A stretch of DNA of 64,000 nt from Symbiodinium microadriaticum (GCA_001939145.1 LSRX01000540.1:186001-250000); one strand, 5' to 3'; counted from the stretch's first letter, positions 21,898-33,647 are shown. Translations and numbers: made by a program. Notes: generated from the letters alone by a model not told the origin.

Positions 21898-22374
21898 ATG
21901 TCCTCGTCTGGAGCCGCCGCTCCCGCCGAGTTCATCGACGAGGTCGTCGCCGATCTGGTGGGGCCTCCTGCATCGACGACGGCGGCTTCGGCACCTTCAC
22001 TGGAGGCTTCGCCCGCGCCGGGCGAGATTGGAGAGAGCGCCGGGCAGACCACATCGGGCCAGCCGGCAGGGGAGCTCGCCGGGTTGCCCGCCTTGGGCGC
22101 CTCGGCTTTGGTCGAGCCAGCGGCCGGTGATGAAGACGTCGCTCCGCCCGTCATGGGCTTTCCTCCCTTGAGCGACGACGATGAGGAGCTCCTGGCCGAC
22201 ATCGCCGGGGCACCGAAGTCCCCGGCGGCGAACCTCTTCCACGGCATCCACGTCATCGACGCCGGGGTCCAGACGGAGCACGCCGTGCTGATGCCCGCCT
22301 TTGACGTCTCCGACATTGCCGCGCAAACCGACGGGGCGGTTTTCTTCTCGTCCGTCGTCGGCGACACTTCTTAG
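21898..22374 (+). CDS. Retroelement ORF1-like protein, Ala/Pro/acid-rich
   Basis: ATG at 21898 gives about 158 residues: MSSSGAAAPAEFIDEVVADL, an Ala/Gly/Pro linker, an acidic LSDDDEELLADIAG helix and HVIDAGVQTEHAVLMPAFDV with two similar AGVQTE / AAQTDG motifs. I choose this ATG because the earlier one (21820) lies inside repeat A. No known nucleic-acid-binding motif visible. It lies directly behind the element end and before the RT region, the position of a gag/ORF1 protein. Confidence 0.5.
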   Translation: MSSSGAAAPAEFIDEVVADLVGPPASTTAASAPSLEASPAPGEIGESAGQTTSGQPAGELAGLPALGASALVEPAAGDEDVAPPVMGFPPLSDDDEELLADIAGAPKSPAANLFHGIHVIDAGVQTEHAVLMPAFDVSDIAAQTDGAVFFSSVVGDTS

Positions 22375-23419
22375 GAGGCACTGGCGGCCGCCATCCGCGC
22401 ATGGGGTGCATCAGCTGGCATTGGCCCAGCCCTTGGTGGAGGTGGCCCTAGCGTCAGGCGGCGATTCGGTGGCCCCGGCGCCACCTCCTTGGATCTGCTA
22501 GATTCCTCGCCGTGGGTGCCGCCGCCTCCACGCGCCCTCGGCCACCGCAGCAGGTGCCCACGCCGGGCCAAACCAAAGGGTCCCCAATTCCGTACCCAGA
22601 CCGGGCGATCGCCTTTCTGGGTGACGCTCCAGTCAAGCCTCCCGTCAAGGCGAGGGTGTCGAAGTCGACAAAAGCCTGGGCGGCGTGCTGTGCGGCCATG
22701 TCGGCGAAGGCGAAAAAGCTTGAGCGGGCAGGGGGGGGGCTAAGGGGCAAGCTCAGACGCGGCACAGATGGCAAGTGACTGGACGAACCCTCCTTTCGCT
22801 CGCCCGGTGAACGAGAGGTCCAGCGCAAGGTCCAGGGAGCCCGGGTCGCCGCGAGGCGACCAACAAGGCACCCTCTCATAGCCCTCGGTGATGATGCGAG
22901 CCATGGCGCGGCGAGCTGTGAAGGCGGGGAGGTAGGGCGGCAAGAGAGGCCTAGAACCGACGAGGACCAAGACAACTGTCTAGGAGAACACAGCGACCAA
23001 CGGGAACTTCGAGTACCAAGGGAGGGGGGAAGGCGAAGCACCGGCAACCCTGACCTCTTTCAAGGCGAGCCTCCAGTCACGAGTTGGAAGTCGACCCTCC
23101 TGAGTCGGAGGTAGAAGACGCTCTGTGAGACGAAGGCGAGGACCTGGAGGCCCGAGACGAAGAACCCGAAGAGCTCTCAAGGGCCGTCTTGTAAAGCGGC
23201 GACCATGTCACCGACGCGGGCGGCCCGATCTCCAACGAGACCGCGACGATGAACACGTCCACGGAGTGGGCGGCCCGGCGGCGGGGGTCAAAGGCCGCCC
23301 TGTCGGCGAAGTCCACCAGGAGAGGGAGGCGAGCAAAAGCCCTGGAGCCCTGTGACGATCGGAGAACCTCCAAGGTCCCCCCTCGGCCCAAGCCTGCTCT
23401 TCTGGGCCAGGGCCCTAGG

Positions 23420-24125
23420 CTCGAGCCGGCCGTCCTAGCCTTTCGCCGGGAGTTTTTGCACACACGCGCCTCTGTCATCCAGGAGCTGCAGACCATGGTC
23501 GACGAGACAGAAGATGAGACGACCGCCTGGCTCGAGTCGTTGCCTCAGCACGTCCGGGCCACGTACACCACCAGCGACAGGCCCAGACCCTTCCAGGGCT
23601 CCGCTCACTCGGCTATCCGGAGGCCGACGCCTTGAAAGAGGATATCGACCGTGGCTTCGACATGCTGGGCCCGGTTCGCCCGGCTCCGGGCTGGCAACCT
23701 CGATCCGATGATCGCTACGCCAGGCCCGAAAACCTCGATCAACGGTCGACCTCATCCTCCGCGCCTGGTCGGAAGGCTGGGACCCTCCTCCCCTCCGCCA
23801 CAGGGTTGACCCTTGTAGTTCCACTTCGCCAAGTGCTTTGGCGCCGCGGCTGGCGTCTGGAACTTCAACAAGCGGCCGACGCCGTTCCTCGTCCTGCTCG
23901 GGCACTTCGTGGACGACTTCAACGGCATGGATGAGAAGGCCTCGCCGACTCCGCCCACCACGCCGTGGCCGACCAAGCCCTTGAAGGCCCAAGCACCCGC
24001 CAAGCAGCACGTGGTGCAGGGGGTCGACCTGGCCGTCAGGCCGGAACAGGGAGCTTGCCCCCACCCAGAAGCAGAGGACCAGAATCCTGGACCAGATCGA
24101 TGCAGCCCATCAAGCCGCTTTAATC
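23420..24125 (+). pseudogene. Retroelement reverse transcriptase region, frameshifted
   Basis: Segments in different frames: FRREFLHTRASVIQELQTMV and ETTAWLESLPQHVRATY (from about 23438), EDIDRGFDMLGPVRPAPGW (about 23638), then FAKCFGAAAGVWNFNKRPTP and LVLLGHFVDDFNGMDEKA (about 23820-23940). FVDDF at 23906-23920 matches the YVDD catalytic box of reverse transcriptases, and the preceding VWNFN...L pattern is the usual lead-in. At least two frame changes are needed to read through, so activity is unlikely. RT copies element RNA into DNA. Confidence 0.7.
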
Positions 24126-24629
24126 TTGGGACGGCCGACTGACACCGCCGCGCACTCCCTCTCGGTGGGTGTCAGGTCGGCCCTCATGGCACTGCGTCGC
24201 CTGGTGGATCAGGCACGCCCCCGCCTCGTGCCCTGGCCCGGGCGGGTCGTCGGCCCGTTCCTGGACCTCTACGACGGCGCTTTCTTCCTGGATGGCGACC
24301 TTCGAAAAGGCCCGGCCACCTCGAACCCGGGGAGGCCGTCCCTCGGGCCGCCAGGTGGCAGAACGGCTGGGGGTTCGTTCTGCTCATGGACGGCCACGTC
24401 TCTACGGCGTCATCTGACCGGAGCACTTGGTCCCTTGGCTGCCAGGAAGGCCTTTATCTACGTGCTCGAGATTGTCGCCCAGGTCCTACCCTTGGTCACC
24501 TTCGCCAGGCGCCTCAGCCCGTGCTGGGTTGCTTTCGTCGACAACGCGGCAGGGCAGTTCGCCCTTGTGAAAGGATACGGAAAGGACCCGGCGGTCTTCC
24601 AGGGGGGACGACTCACGCGCCAGGGCTGA
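24126..24629 (+). pseudogene. Retroelement RNase H-like region
   Basis: Frame contains LYDGAFFLDGDLRKG and, near the end, KAFIYVLEIVAQVLPLVTFA followed by WVAFVDNAAGQFALVKGYGK (24525-24585). The FVDN...A..L.KGY pattern is typical of the RNase H-like part of retroelement pol proteins, where the Asp is a metal ligand. A frame break occurs in the middle, where the alternative frame reads WGFVLLMDGHVS. It probably once degraded the RNA strand of the RNA:DNA hybrid. Confidence 0.6.
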
Positions 24630-24790
24630 AGGGTGGACCAGGGTGGCCACCCCAGTCGATGACATCATGGAGGTCCTCGCCCGGGCAGCCGCCGACATCG
24701 ACTTCGCCTGCCACGGGGCGCCTGAACGCCTTCTTGATCTAGCTGTGTGTGGTAGGTGCCGACGCCGTGTGGGGTGTGGGTGCGCCGGAC

Positions 24791-24916
24791 GGGCGCTGAA
24801 GTGCGCACCCCGGCCCCGGCACCGGGATTTTGTGGCGGTGCGCCTGGCCGGGCGCACGATTGCGCTCCGACCAAAACGGGGCTACTGCACCGCCGTTAGG
24901 TTTTGGCTAACTAGCT
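24791..24916 (+). repeat. Element end repeat B, copy 1
   Basis: Starts gggcgctgaagtgcgcacc and ends gccgttaggttttggctaac. Copy 2 is at 25073-25194, and parts of a third copy form the first two spacers of the TACA array. Confidence 0.9.
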
Positions 24917-24936
24917 CGTTAGCGCTGCGCTTGTAA

Positions 24937-25020
24937 TGTAACACACGTGTGTGTGTAGGTACAAGCGTAAGCGGTCGGGCCGTGCAGCTGCATCGGCTCG
25001 ACGTTTTTGAGTTCCCGCCC
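24937..25020 (+). repeat. Element end repeat A, copy 2
   Basis: Same start as copy 1 (tgtaacacacgtgtgtgtgt). It follows B copy 1 by about 20 bp, giving the order A-body-B-A-B. Confidence 0.9.
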
Positions 25021-25072
25021 GCCTCGCCCTGAGGTGTCTAATATTCGACTATCGACATACGGCCGGCGCCCG

Positions 25073-25194
25073 CCTGAAGTGCGCACCCCGGCCCCGGCAC
25101 CGGGATTTGGTGGCGGTGCGCCTGGCCGGGCGCACGATTGCGCTCCGACCAGAAGGGGCTACTGCACCGCCGTTATAGGTTTTGGCTAGCTAGC
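25073..25194 (+). repeat. Element end repeat B, copy 2
   Basis: cctgaagtgcgcaccccggc to ggttttggctagctagc. The first TACA block of the array starts at the very next base. Confidence 0.9.
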
Positions 25195-25226
25195 TACATA
25201 CATACATACATACATACATACATAGT

Positions 25227-25316
25227 GGGCGCTGAAGTGCGCACCCCGGCCCCGGTACATACATACATACATACATACATACATAAAGGGGCTACTGCAC
25301 CGCCGTTAGGCTTTGG
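25227..25316 (+). repeat. Third, interrupted copy of element repeat B
   Basis: Spacer 1 (gggcgctgaagtgcgcaccc...) and spacer 2 (ggggctactgcaccgccgtt) match the left and right parts of repeat B. In copies 1 and 2 these parts are about 55 nt apart; here a 30-nt block separates them, so this copy is about 25 nt shorter than expected. Confidence 0.8.
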
Positions 25317-25437
25317 TACATACATACATACATACATACATACATAAGTGGTTCCATCTCGTTGCAGAAGATTGCAGTACATACATACATACATACATAC
25401 ATACATAACAATGCTGCAGAACGTTGTAGTACTCGCA

Positions 25438-25468
<31 letters not shown>

Positions 25469-25620
25469 ACTCAGGATATTTGAGGATGACGATGTTCACT
25501 ACATACATACATACATACATACATACATACTCACAGACCGTGTCAAAAGTGTGCTCCGGCTACATACATACATACATACATACATACATACTCGTCGGCC
25601 TAGGTGCAGGCTAGGGAGGG

Positions 25621-25651
<31 letters not shown>

Positions 25652-25804
25652 GCGCCGAAGGGACAGCTGCCACAAAGAGAGCTACATACATACATACATA
25701 CATACATACATAGAATATGGTTATGCTTCCCCTGAAGACAAGCTACATACATACATACATACATACATACATACAGGTGCCCGTTTATTCAGCGTCGCGT
25801 TGAC

Positions 25805-25835
<31 letters not shown>

Positions 25836-25926
25836 GCGTCTGTGAACTACTTACACGAGCGACTCTTCAGCATTTTCGTGGACAAGCAAACTTGTTCTGA
25901 CAGACAGGAAGAAGTTAATGCAATAC
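25469..25926 (+). CDS. CDPK continued: kinase hinge to helix E, between TACA blocks
   Basis: Spacer 25469-25499 reads LRIFEDDDVH and spacer 25530-25559 reads LTDRVKSVLR in the same frame, separated by one block of 10 codons. In the family the text between such motifs is a ten-residue LVMEL-C-x-GGE hinge, so the block occupies exactly the missing length. Spacer 25713 gives YGYASPEDK (the usual Y-S-E-x-D-A position) and the 92-nt stretch from 25835 gives VNYLHER (25842-25862), which precedes the HRD loop. All four are in frame 0 of the window. The HRD loop itself is not visible; it should fall in or near a block just before 27421. Confidence 0.75.
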
Positions 25927-26047
25927 TACATACATACATACATACATACATACATAGGCTGCTACCTTGGTCAAACAAGGCTGAGCATACATACATACAT
26001 ACATACATACATACATAGGCTGCACGACCCCACTTGGGCGTAGGCCC

Positions 26048-26080
<33 letters not shown>

Positions 26081-26169
26081 AGACTCCTAATCCGTAAGAC
26101 GCTCTTGCATACATACATACATACATACATACATACATACCGGTGCCCACCGAAGTTGGACTAGGAATC

Positions 26170-26200
<31 letters not shown>

Positions 26201-26596
26201 CGGACATACCGCTGCGCGCGTGCGAGCGCGGTACATACATACATACATACATACATACATAGAAGAAGTGTCGATGCCCGCTTTCCACATTGTACATACA
26301 TACATACATACATACATACATAGGCACCAACTGAGGTCTTACGCAGGACTTCCTACATACATACATACATACATACATACATAGCCTATGAGCCTATCCA
26401 AGCCCGTCCTAGGATTTTCAAGCGAAGCTAGAAGCTTGCAGTGCTTCGCGTTGCGTCCCCGCCTACCTTGTCTTGTACATACATACATACATACATACAT
26501 ACATAATATACATAAAGGGGTGGCCCCGTTCATAGATACATACATACATACATACATACATACATACTTGCCGCCCGAGGGTTGAATCCATGCTTG

Positions 26597-26628
<32 letters not shown>

Positions 26629-26840
26629 GGGCCATGCCACGGACAAGACCTGAAGATGTTGGAGAAAGGCAAAGGGTTGAAACACGCACGACCCCTGAAC
26701 CTGAACACTGTTTGGTAGCTACATACATACATACATACATACATACATACTGTCGCGAATCGTGGAGGACGTGTCTTTGGGTTTACAGTGGGTGGTTCCA
26801 CTGTTTGGTGTGGACTCGGAAGAAGTGTAGGAGTGGGCTG

Positions 26841-26871
<31 letters not shown>

Positions 26872-26961
26872 GACACCTGAAGCTGAAAAAGCCGATCCGC
26901 AATACATACATACATACATACATACATACATACTATCTTTGAGTGCAGGAGGGCGAGTACC

Positions 26962-26994
<33 letters not shown>

Positions 26995-27145
26995 TCGGGT
27001 GTTGGGGCTGTGCCCAATTCTGCGATCTGCCGCCCTCTCCGCATTGTAGTCACTGCAGGGACCAAGCTGTATCGGCTTGGCAACATACATACATACATAC
27101 ATACATACATACATAGTTTGATGAAGGAGCTGATCCCCGATCCAA

Positions 27146-27176
<31 letters not shown>

Positions 27177-27207
27177 CTGGATCTCCACGGCCTGTCGTCT
27201 CGACTTG

Positions 27208-27238
<31 letters not shown>

Positions 27239-27328
27239 CACATCTTGCACACTCAACAGATTCCCTAATACATACATACATACATACATACATACATAGA
27301 CAATATCTGTATGCGTTTGCTTTGTATG

Positions 27329-27359
<31 letters not shown>

Positions 27360-27420
27360 GCCTGGCCTGTGGGCATCTGCAGGAACACCCTACATACATA
27401 CATACATACATACATACATA

Positions 27421-27512
27421 CCTGGACAAAGAAGATGCGAACATGAAGTTATACATACATACATACATACATACATACATAGGTTCAGGTGGCGTTGGAT
27501 AGCCTCGAAGCG

Positions 27513-27543
<31 letters not shown>

Positions 27544-27634
27544 CAGCAGTCTGCTTGGACAACGTCGCCGTAACAGATGCAGTTTGATCGATTGACAACA
27601 CATGAATCAGCCAGCAAGATACAACCGAAGTTAG

Positions 27635-27665
<31 letters not shown>

Positions 27666-27939
27666 CCAAATCCATGCCAGGAGTCAAACCTCGGCTACAT
27701 ACATACATACATACATACATACATAACTACAACCACAAGTGCGACCTATGGAGCTGTGGCGTTCTGATGCCTCTCGGCGAAGGTCAGCGATCGACATGGC
27801 TTCGGCTCCCGCAAATGTACATACATACATACATACATACATACATACCACCCCGGTCCTTGCACTCGTCTTGCTTCGTACATACATACATACATACATA
27901 CATACATACTTCTTGTGGGATGTTGATTCGCAGTCCCAA

Positions 27940-27970
<31 letters not shown>

Positions 27971-28061
27971 TAAGAACGAGGAGGAGGTGAAGAAGGGCAG
28001 GCAGGGCTTGGCCAGCTGCTCCCTTCTCTGTAGCGCTGCAAGAAGTGAGACGTTGGTAACA

Positions 28062-28092
<31 letters not shown>

Positions 28093-28304
28093 GCTTATGC
28101 TGTAGCCAGACGTAGCAGTACGTACATACATACATACATACATACATACATAAATTGTGAGGTACAAGATGACGAACCCTGTGTACATACATACATACAT
28201 ACATACATACATAATAGAGGGATGTTGCATGACGATGCATGACGTACATACATACATACATACATACATACATAGCCATCTGCGCAGTGATTGGAAGCAG
28301 CATG

Positions 28305-28335
<31 letters not shown>

Positions 28336-28473
28336 CCGCCTCAGGCAGCCGGTCGCTTTCCTCAGCTACATACATACATACATACATACATACATACGAA
28401 TGCTCCATGGTGCAAGCTTTCGCTCGTTCCAATTTGGAGTTGAAGTACTTGCCCTTGGCATCCCAAACGATCG
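27421..28473 (+). CDS. CDPK continued: DFG region to junction domain, between TACA blocks
   Basis: In order: LDKEDANMKL (27422-27451), the segment before DFG, with the DFG itself under the next block; YNHKCDLWSCGVLM (27728-27769), subdomain IX, crossing without a break the left edge of an empty grid slot (27757); NEEEVKK (27975-27995), subdomain X, followed by a GC donor; DWKQHV (28289-28306) after a gcag acceptor, subdomain XI; FARSNLELKYLPLASQTI (28419-28472), matching the autoinhibitory junction pattern F-x-x-x-N-x-L-K-x-x-x-L, followed by a GC donor (g|gctgac). The order equals that of a CDPK. Confidence 0.75.
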
Positions 28474-28689
28474 GCTGACCTACACCTATACATACATACA
28501 TACATACATACATACATAAAGTAGAATAGAGTTTCGGGGTTGGGCCAAATACATACATACATACATACATACATACATAAAATAAAGCGATCATAAGCAT
28601 ACCCTAATGCTACATACATACATACATACATACATACATACGCGTAAGTACGGTATAGGTTTTGGCTTCCACTTCGCCAACCTAAGGCA

Positions 28690-28792
28690 TGTTGCTTTGC
28701 AAGCGGCCTTCCAGTCGATACTCTGCAAGGCATACATACATACATACATACATACATACATAAAGGCGTTGACGGCTTCATGAGGTGTGGGC

Positions 28793-28823
<31 letters not shown>

Positions 28824-28853
28824 GGCTTGGGCTGTAAGAGTCCCAAAGACAAC

Positions 28854-28884
<31 letters not shown>

Positions 28885-28975
28885 ACGATTGGCTTGCTGA
28901 AGGCAAGGCTGCTCATACATACATACATACATACATACATACATAGGGGAATCGGTAAAGATAAATATGCCGTGA

Positions 28976-29006
<31 letters not shown>

Positions 29007-29098
29007 AGTTATGAGGCGTTCACGAATCATGCGCCGGAGCTTTCATTCTTTTGGTGTTGTACGCCATTGTGGGAACATTGGTTCCTGGATTGCACAAA

Positions 29099-29129
<31 letters not shown>

Positions 29130-29158
29130 GTGACGTGCACAACATATTGCGGTGAACC

Positions 29159-29190
<32 letters not shown>

Positions 29191-29463
29191 GAACTAGGGC
29201 ACGCGACACTGTCACTTATGTACATACATACATACATACATACATACATACTACAACAAGCGACTTGGCTTTGCCTGCTTCTACATACATACATACATAC
29301 ATACATACATAATGCTGCATGGCGGATGCTGCCCGTGTTTTGTACATACATACATACATACATACATACATAAAACGGGCTGTCATATGCACTGCTGTGA
29401 GCATACATACATACATACATACATACATACATAGACTGCCTTGCAAAGGCATAGCGATTTATC

Positions 29464-29494
<31 letters not shown>

Positions 29495-29524
29495 AGCCGC
29501 AGCTTGGAGATGAGAAAGATGCAA

Positions 29525-29556
<32 letters not shown>

Positions 29557-29830
29557 GGCGATGTGCGCACACCCTTTACTCGTCGATACATACATACATA
29601 CATACATACATACATAGGATGCAGACAGGGACGGGAAGATCTCCGCATACATACATACATACATACATACATACATACTGCTGGCTTGAGACTCTACTCC
29701 AGTTGGTAAGATTCACATGTGCCAAGGAAACGCGCAGGTGGCGCGGCTATGGGAATGGGAGACAACCCATACATACATACATACATACATACATACATAC
29801 ACCCACACGCCAGCACCAATGTAGCGATCA

Positions 29831-29861
<31 letters not shown>

Positions 29862-29950
29862 CGAAAAAGCCTGACACGAGCATATCTGCTGTACATACAT
29901 ACATACATACATACATACATAAAGACCGTACGGGTAAAAGGGCAATGTGT

Positions 29951-29982
<32 letters not shown>

Positions 29983-30011
29983 GTTAGGTCAAAGACGCTG
30001 TTGCAGATCGT

Positions 30012-30043
<32 letters not shown>

Positions 30044-30074
30044 ATACACAGAGTTCTTGGCTGCAACTGTCGAA

Positions 30075-30106
<32 letters not shown>

Positions 30107-30196
30107 AGATTGCACCGCAATCCAGATGCATTCAGTACATACATACATACATACATACATACATAAATGCAGAATCCGCACAAGGACCCGAGCTGC

Positions 30197-30227
<31 letters not shown>

Positions 30228-30257
30228 TCAATTATTTCGATCGCGACCGAGATGGCC

Positions 30258-30288
<31 letters not shown>

Positions 30289-30378
30289 GTCGGGTGTCGC
30301 TGGGGCAGCGCGATTAACTACATACATACATACATACATACATACATACGTTGACTTTCGATAATATCTTCAAGTCCA

Positions 30379-30379
<1 letters not shown>
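28690..30379 (+). CDS. CDPK continued: EF-hand domain, between TACA blocks
   Basis: HVALQAAFQSI (28691-28720) resembles the entering helix of the first EF-hand. DADRDGKIS (29618-29644) is an EF-hand loop. YTEFLAATVE (30045-30074) is the characteristic exit helix of the second EF-hand in CDPKs. FNYFDRDRDG (30227-30256) begins the third loop, and LTFDNIFKS (30351-30377) fits the exit helix of the fourth. Ca2+ binding here would relieve the junction helix from the kinase. No stop codon is visible, since part of the sequence is covered by blocks. If the blocks are real the enzyme is destroyed; if they are artefacts the locus encodes a full CDPK. Confidence 0.75.
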
Positions 30380-30409
<30 letters not shown>

Positions 30410-30500
30410 CAGAGAGTGCCGGAGAACCCATACATGTTTCTACATACATACATACATACATACATACATACCAGTGGCCACCTTTTGGGAGCATTGTCGA

Positions 30501-30531
<31 letters not shown>

Positions 30532-30623
30532 ATGAACAGTATGACAGTAATGGTCAGAAGCATACATACATACATACATACATACATACATACACTCCGT
30601 GCACGCACTGAGTAAGTAGTCAG

Positions 30624-30653
<30 letters not shown>

Positions 30654-30655
<2 letters not shown>

Positions 30656-30683
30656 GTCGCCGTCGTCGTGGCTGCTGCTGTGG

Positions 30684-30714
<31 letters not shown>

Positions 30715-30805
30715 ACCACTACCACTACTACTACTACTACTACTATACATACATACATACATACATACATACATACTATTGTACTGGTACTGCTACTACT
30801 CCTGC

Positions 30806-30836
<31 letters not shown>

Positions 30837-30989
30837 CCTCCTCCTCCTTACTACTACTAGTTACTAGTACATACATACATACATACATACATACATACAC
30901 TACAAGTTCGAGCTCGAGTTCACGTTCATACATACATACATACATACATACATACATAGTGGTAGTAGTAGTCGCGGTGGTGGCGGTGG

Positions 30990-30990
<1 letters not shown>
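30654..30990 (+). repeat. Trinucleotide low-complexity stretch interrupted by TACA blocks
   Basis: Six consecutive spacers are CTA/CTG/CTC/GTA-type simple sequence (gtcgccgtcgtcgtggctgc, accactaccactactactac, ctcctcctccttactactac, gtggtagtagtagtcgcggt). They form one continuous low-complexity locus of the same class as the tracts at 58-59 kb. Confidence 0.75.
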
Positions 30991-31020
<30 letters not shown>

Positions 31021-31170
31021 GACTGGCAGTAGCAAGGGTTGAAGGATGTGTACATACATACATACATACATACATACATACGACCTAGTTGGCATGCGCC
31101 ACCATACAGGATACATACATACATACATACATACATACATAGTGTGATGAGAACGGGAACGGGCAGCCAC

Positions 31171-31202
<32 letters not shown>

Positions 31203-31233
31203 GGTTGTGACCTGGTTGTGCTGAATGTCGAGC

Positions 31234-31264
<31 letters not shown>

Positions 31265-31415
31265 GCCCAGGATCGAGTTCAAAGAGCAGCGGGCTACATA
31301 CATACATACATACATACATACATAGCGACACAGACAGTGGATGTTGTGTCCAAGGTACATACATACATACATACATACATACATAATGCGACTAGGGGGC
31401 ATCCTCGTGGATAAA

Positions 31416-31447
<32 letters not shown>

Positions 31448-31538
31448 GAATCTGAAAACCCTGAGCAATGAACGCACTACATACATACATACATACATAC
31501 ATACATACATCGGTCCCATGCATGCTGACTGTGACAAA

Positions 31539-31569
<31 letters not shown>

Positions 31570-31599
31570 CCATCCAATTCCGGTCCTTCCGGTCAGCAG

Positions 31600-31630
<31 letters not shown>

Positions 31631-31778
31631 GGCACATCACACAGACTGCCCCGAGATTTGTACATACATACATACATACATACATACATACTAGACTCTG
31701 TCAAAAGGTTAGGTGAAGCTCTACATACATACATACATACATACATACATAATAGCGCACTCGGTGAGCATTGAATGA

Positions 31779-31812
<34 letters not shown>

Positions 31813-31843
31813 GGCGGACAACTCGTGTACTTCGGATTCCGAG

Positions 31844-31874
<31 letters not shown>

Positions 31875-31903
31875 GTTTAATGAATACAAACGAAGCACAG
31901 GAA

Positions 31904-31934
<31 letters not shown>

Positions 31935-32208
31935 AACGTAGACATACCATTACATTTTTTTAGGTGATCCCTAAGTACTTGGCCGTTCCTTGCGTTCACG
32001 ACTGTCCACCTGCTGTTTGTCTTGAATACATACATACATACATACATACATACATAGGCGTTTGGCCGCAGAGATTTTTAACACGGATACATACATACAT
32101 ACATACATACATACATAGATGCAAAGCCAGACACGGGTGTGAGCTTGATACATACATACATACATACATACATACATAAGAGGATTAAAAGAACAGGAAG
32201 TGGAGACG

Positions 32209-32239
<31 letters not shown>

Positions 32240-32270
32240 AGCTTAGAAGCCCCTCTTTGGCACCTGATCC

Positions 32271-32301
<31 letters not shown>

Positions 32302-32331
32302 GTCGCAGACTACTGACACAGCTGGTGGATG

Positions 32332-32362
<31 letters not shown>

Positions 32363-32513
32363 GATCATCTTTGTAAGGTTGCGTGCTAGCACTACATACA
32401 TACATACATACATACATACATAGCCGTTGAAGAGAGAGGTTCTCACGGTCAGGTACATACATACATACATACATACATACATAAAGCTGACAGTCAAGTC
32501 CACGAATATATGC

Positions 32514-32545
<32 letters not shown>

Positions 32546-32574
32546 CAAAGTCAGGCACGTCCAACTTGTTCGCA

Positions 32575-32606
<32 letters not shown>

Positions 32607-32696
32607 CTGAGCCAGATACTTGGAATCTCATTTCCATACATACATACATACATACATACATACATACGAGCTTTGCCAGGAGGCTGCGGATGTCGA

Positions 32697-32728
<32 letters not shown>

Positions 32729-32758
32729 TGTTTCATTCTACCTCAATATACACACATG

Positions 32759-32789
<31 letters not shown>

Positions 32790-32880
32790 CGCCTCACAGT
32801 GTCTCTGGGATTGGCAGAGTACATACATACATACATACATACATACATAGACCAGCAGCCGTATAAGGACCAGTGTTGTG

Positions 32881-32911
<31 letters not shown>

Positions 32912-32940
32912 TTCTTTTGCCACTAGTACGGCGCTTGGTG

Positions 32941-32971
<31 letters not shown>

Positions 32972-33182
32972 GGCAATGCGGCTGAGCCGGGACCTGGAGG
33001 CCTACATACATACATACATACATACATACATAAAGCTGTGCTTCTTCATGTCGTGTCCGTTGGTTTTGTAGATGGAGCGAACTCGAATGTCGAGCAAGGT
33101 TTTCGGACAGAGGTCGCTCATGCATACATACATACATACATACATACATACATAGTTTCGACCTAGCATGTGATTGGAGATG

Positions 33183-33215
<33 letters not shown>

Positions 33216-33490
33216 AAGAGTTCTTGTTAGTGAGGGACATGCTGAATACATACATACATACATACATACATACATACATGAAAATATTGCAGAGTCAGTA
33301 AGAGTTGAAGGGAAACGAGTGGCATGGCAGATCAATTTTTTGCGACAGGGGAAGAAAGCCCGCGAGGATACATACATACATACATACATACATACATAGT
33401 GCGAAGCCTATCGGTCGGCCATAGTAGATGCTTGGATGTCAGGCTGCCAAAGTTGCACGTTTGCGATCTGAGCTGCCTCTTCCTCGGTCC

Positions 33491-33521
<31 letters not shown>

Positions 33522-33551
33522 CTCGGGTTCAGCTGCCATGCCTGCATTCAC

Positions 33552-33582
<31 letters not shown>

Positions 33583-33612
33583 TCTAGGCGCCTGTCTGCC
33601 GCTCTTCGATCA

Positions 33613-33643
<31 letters not shown>

Positions 33644-33647
33644 CAGC

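Larger units (their letters stand above)
21806..25194 (+). mobile_element. Degenerate RT/RNase H retroelement with tandem ends, in a CDPK intron
   Basis: GC-rich island, different in composition from its flanks. Order: repeat A (21806-21889), body with an ORF1-like frame, an RT region (FVDDF) and an RNase H-like region, repeat B (24791-24916), then A again (24937-25020) and B again (25073-25194). The body's reading frames shift several times, so the copy is probably dead. The A and B copies are near-identical over most of their length, which suggests one end-to-end tandem or internally deleted second copy. The type resembles DIRS-like or other non-classical retroelements of dinoflagellates; I cannot place it more precisely. 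It separates exons encoding the kinase N- and C-lobes. Confidence 0.75.

Noticed and set aside
22454-23047. Minus-strand frame of 197 codons in the retroelement
   Set aside because: GC-rich antisense frame; the + strand carries the element's RT motifs.
27746-28600. Minus-strand protein containing VGQPIVWDAKGKYFNSK
   Set aside because: It is the complement of the + strand CDPK junction exon (FARSNLELKYLPLASQ), which fits the family, its order and a GC donor.
28591-29001. Minus-strand protein with SIDWKAACKATCLRLAKW
   Set aside because: Plausible composition, but it overlaps the + strand EF-hand entry helix exon and is otherwise made of CMYV block translation.
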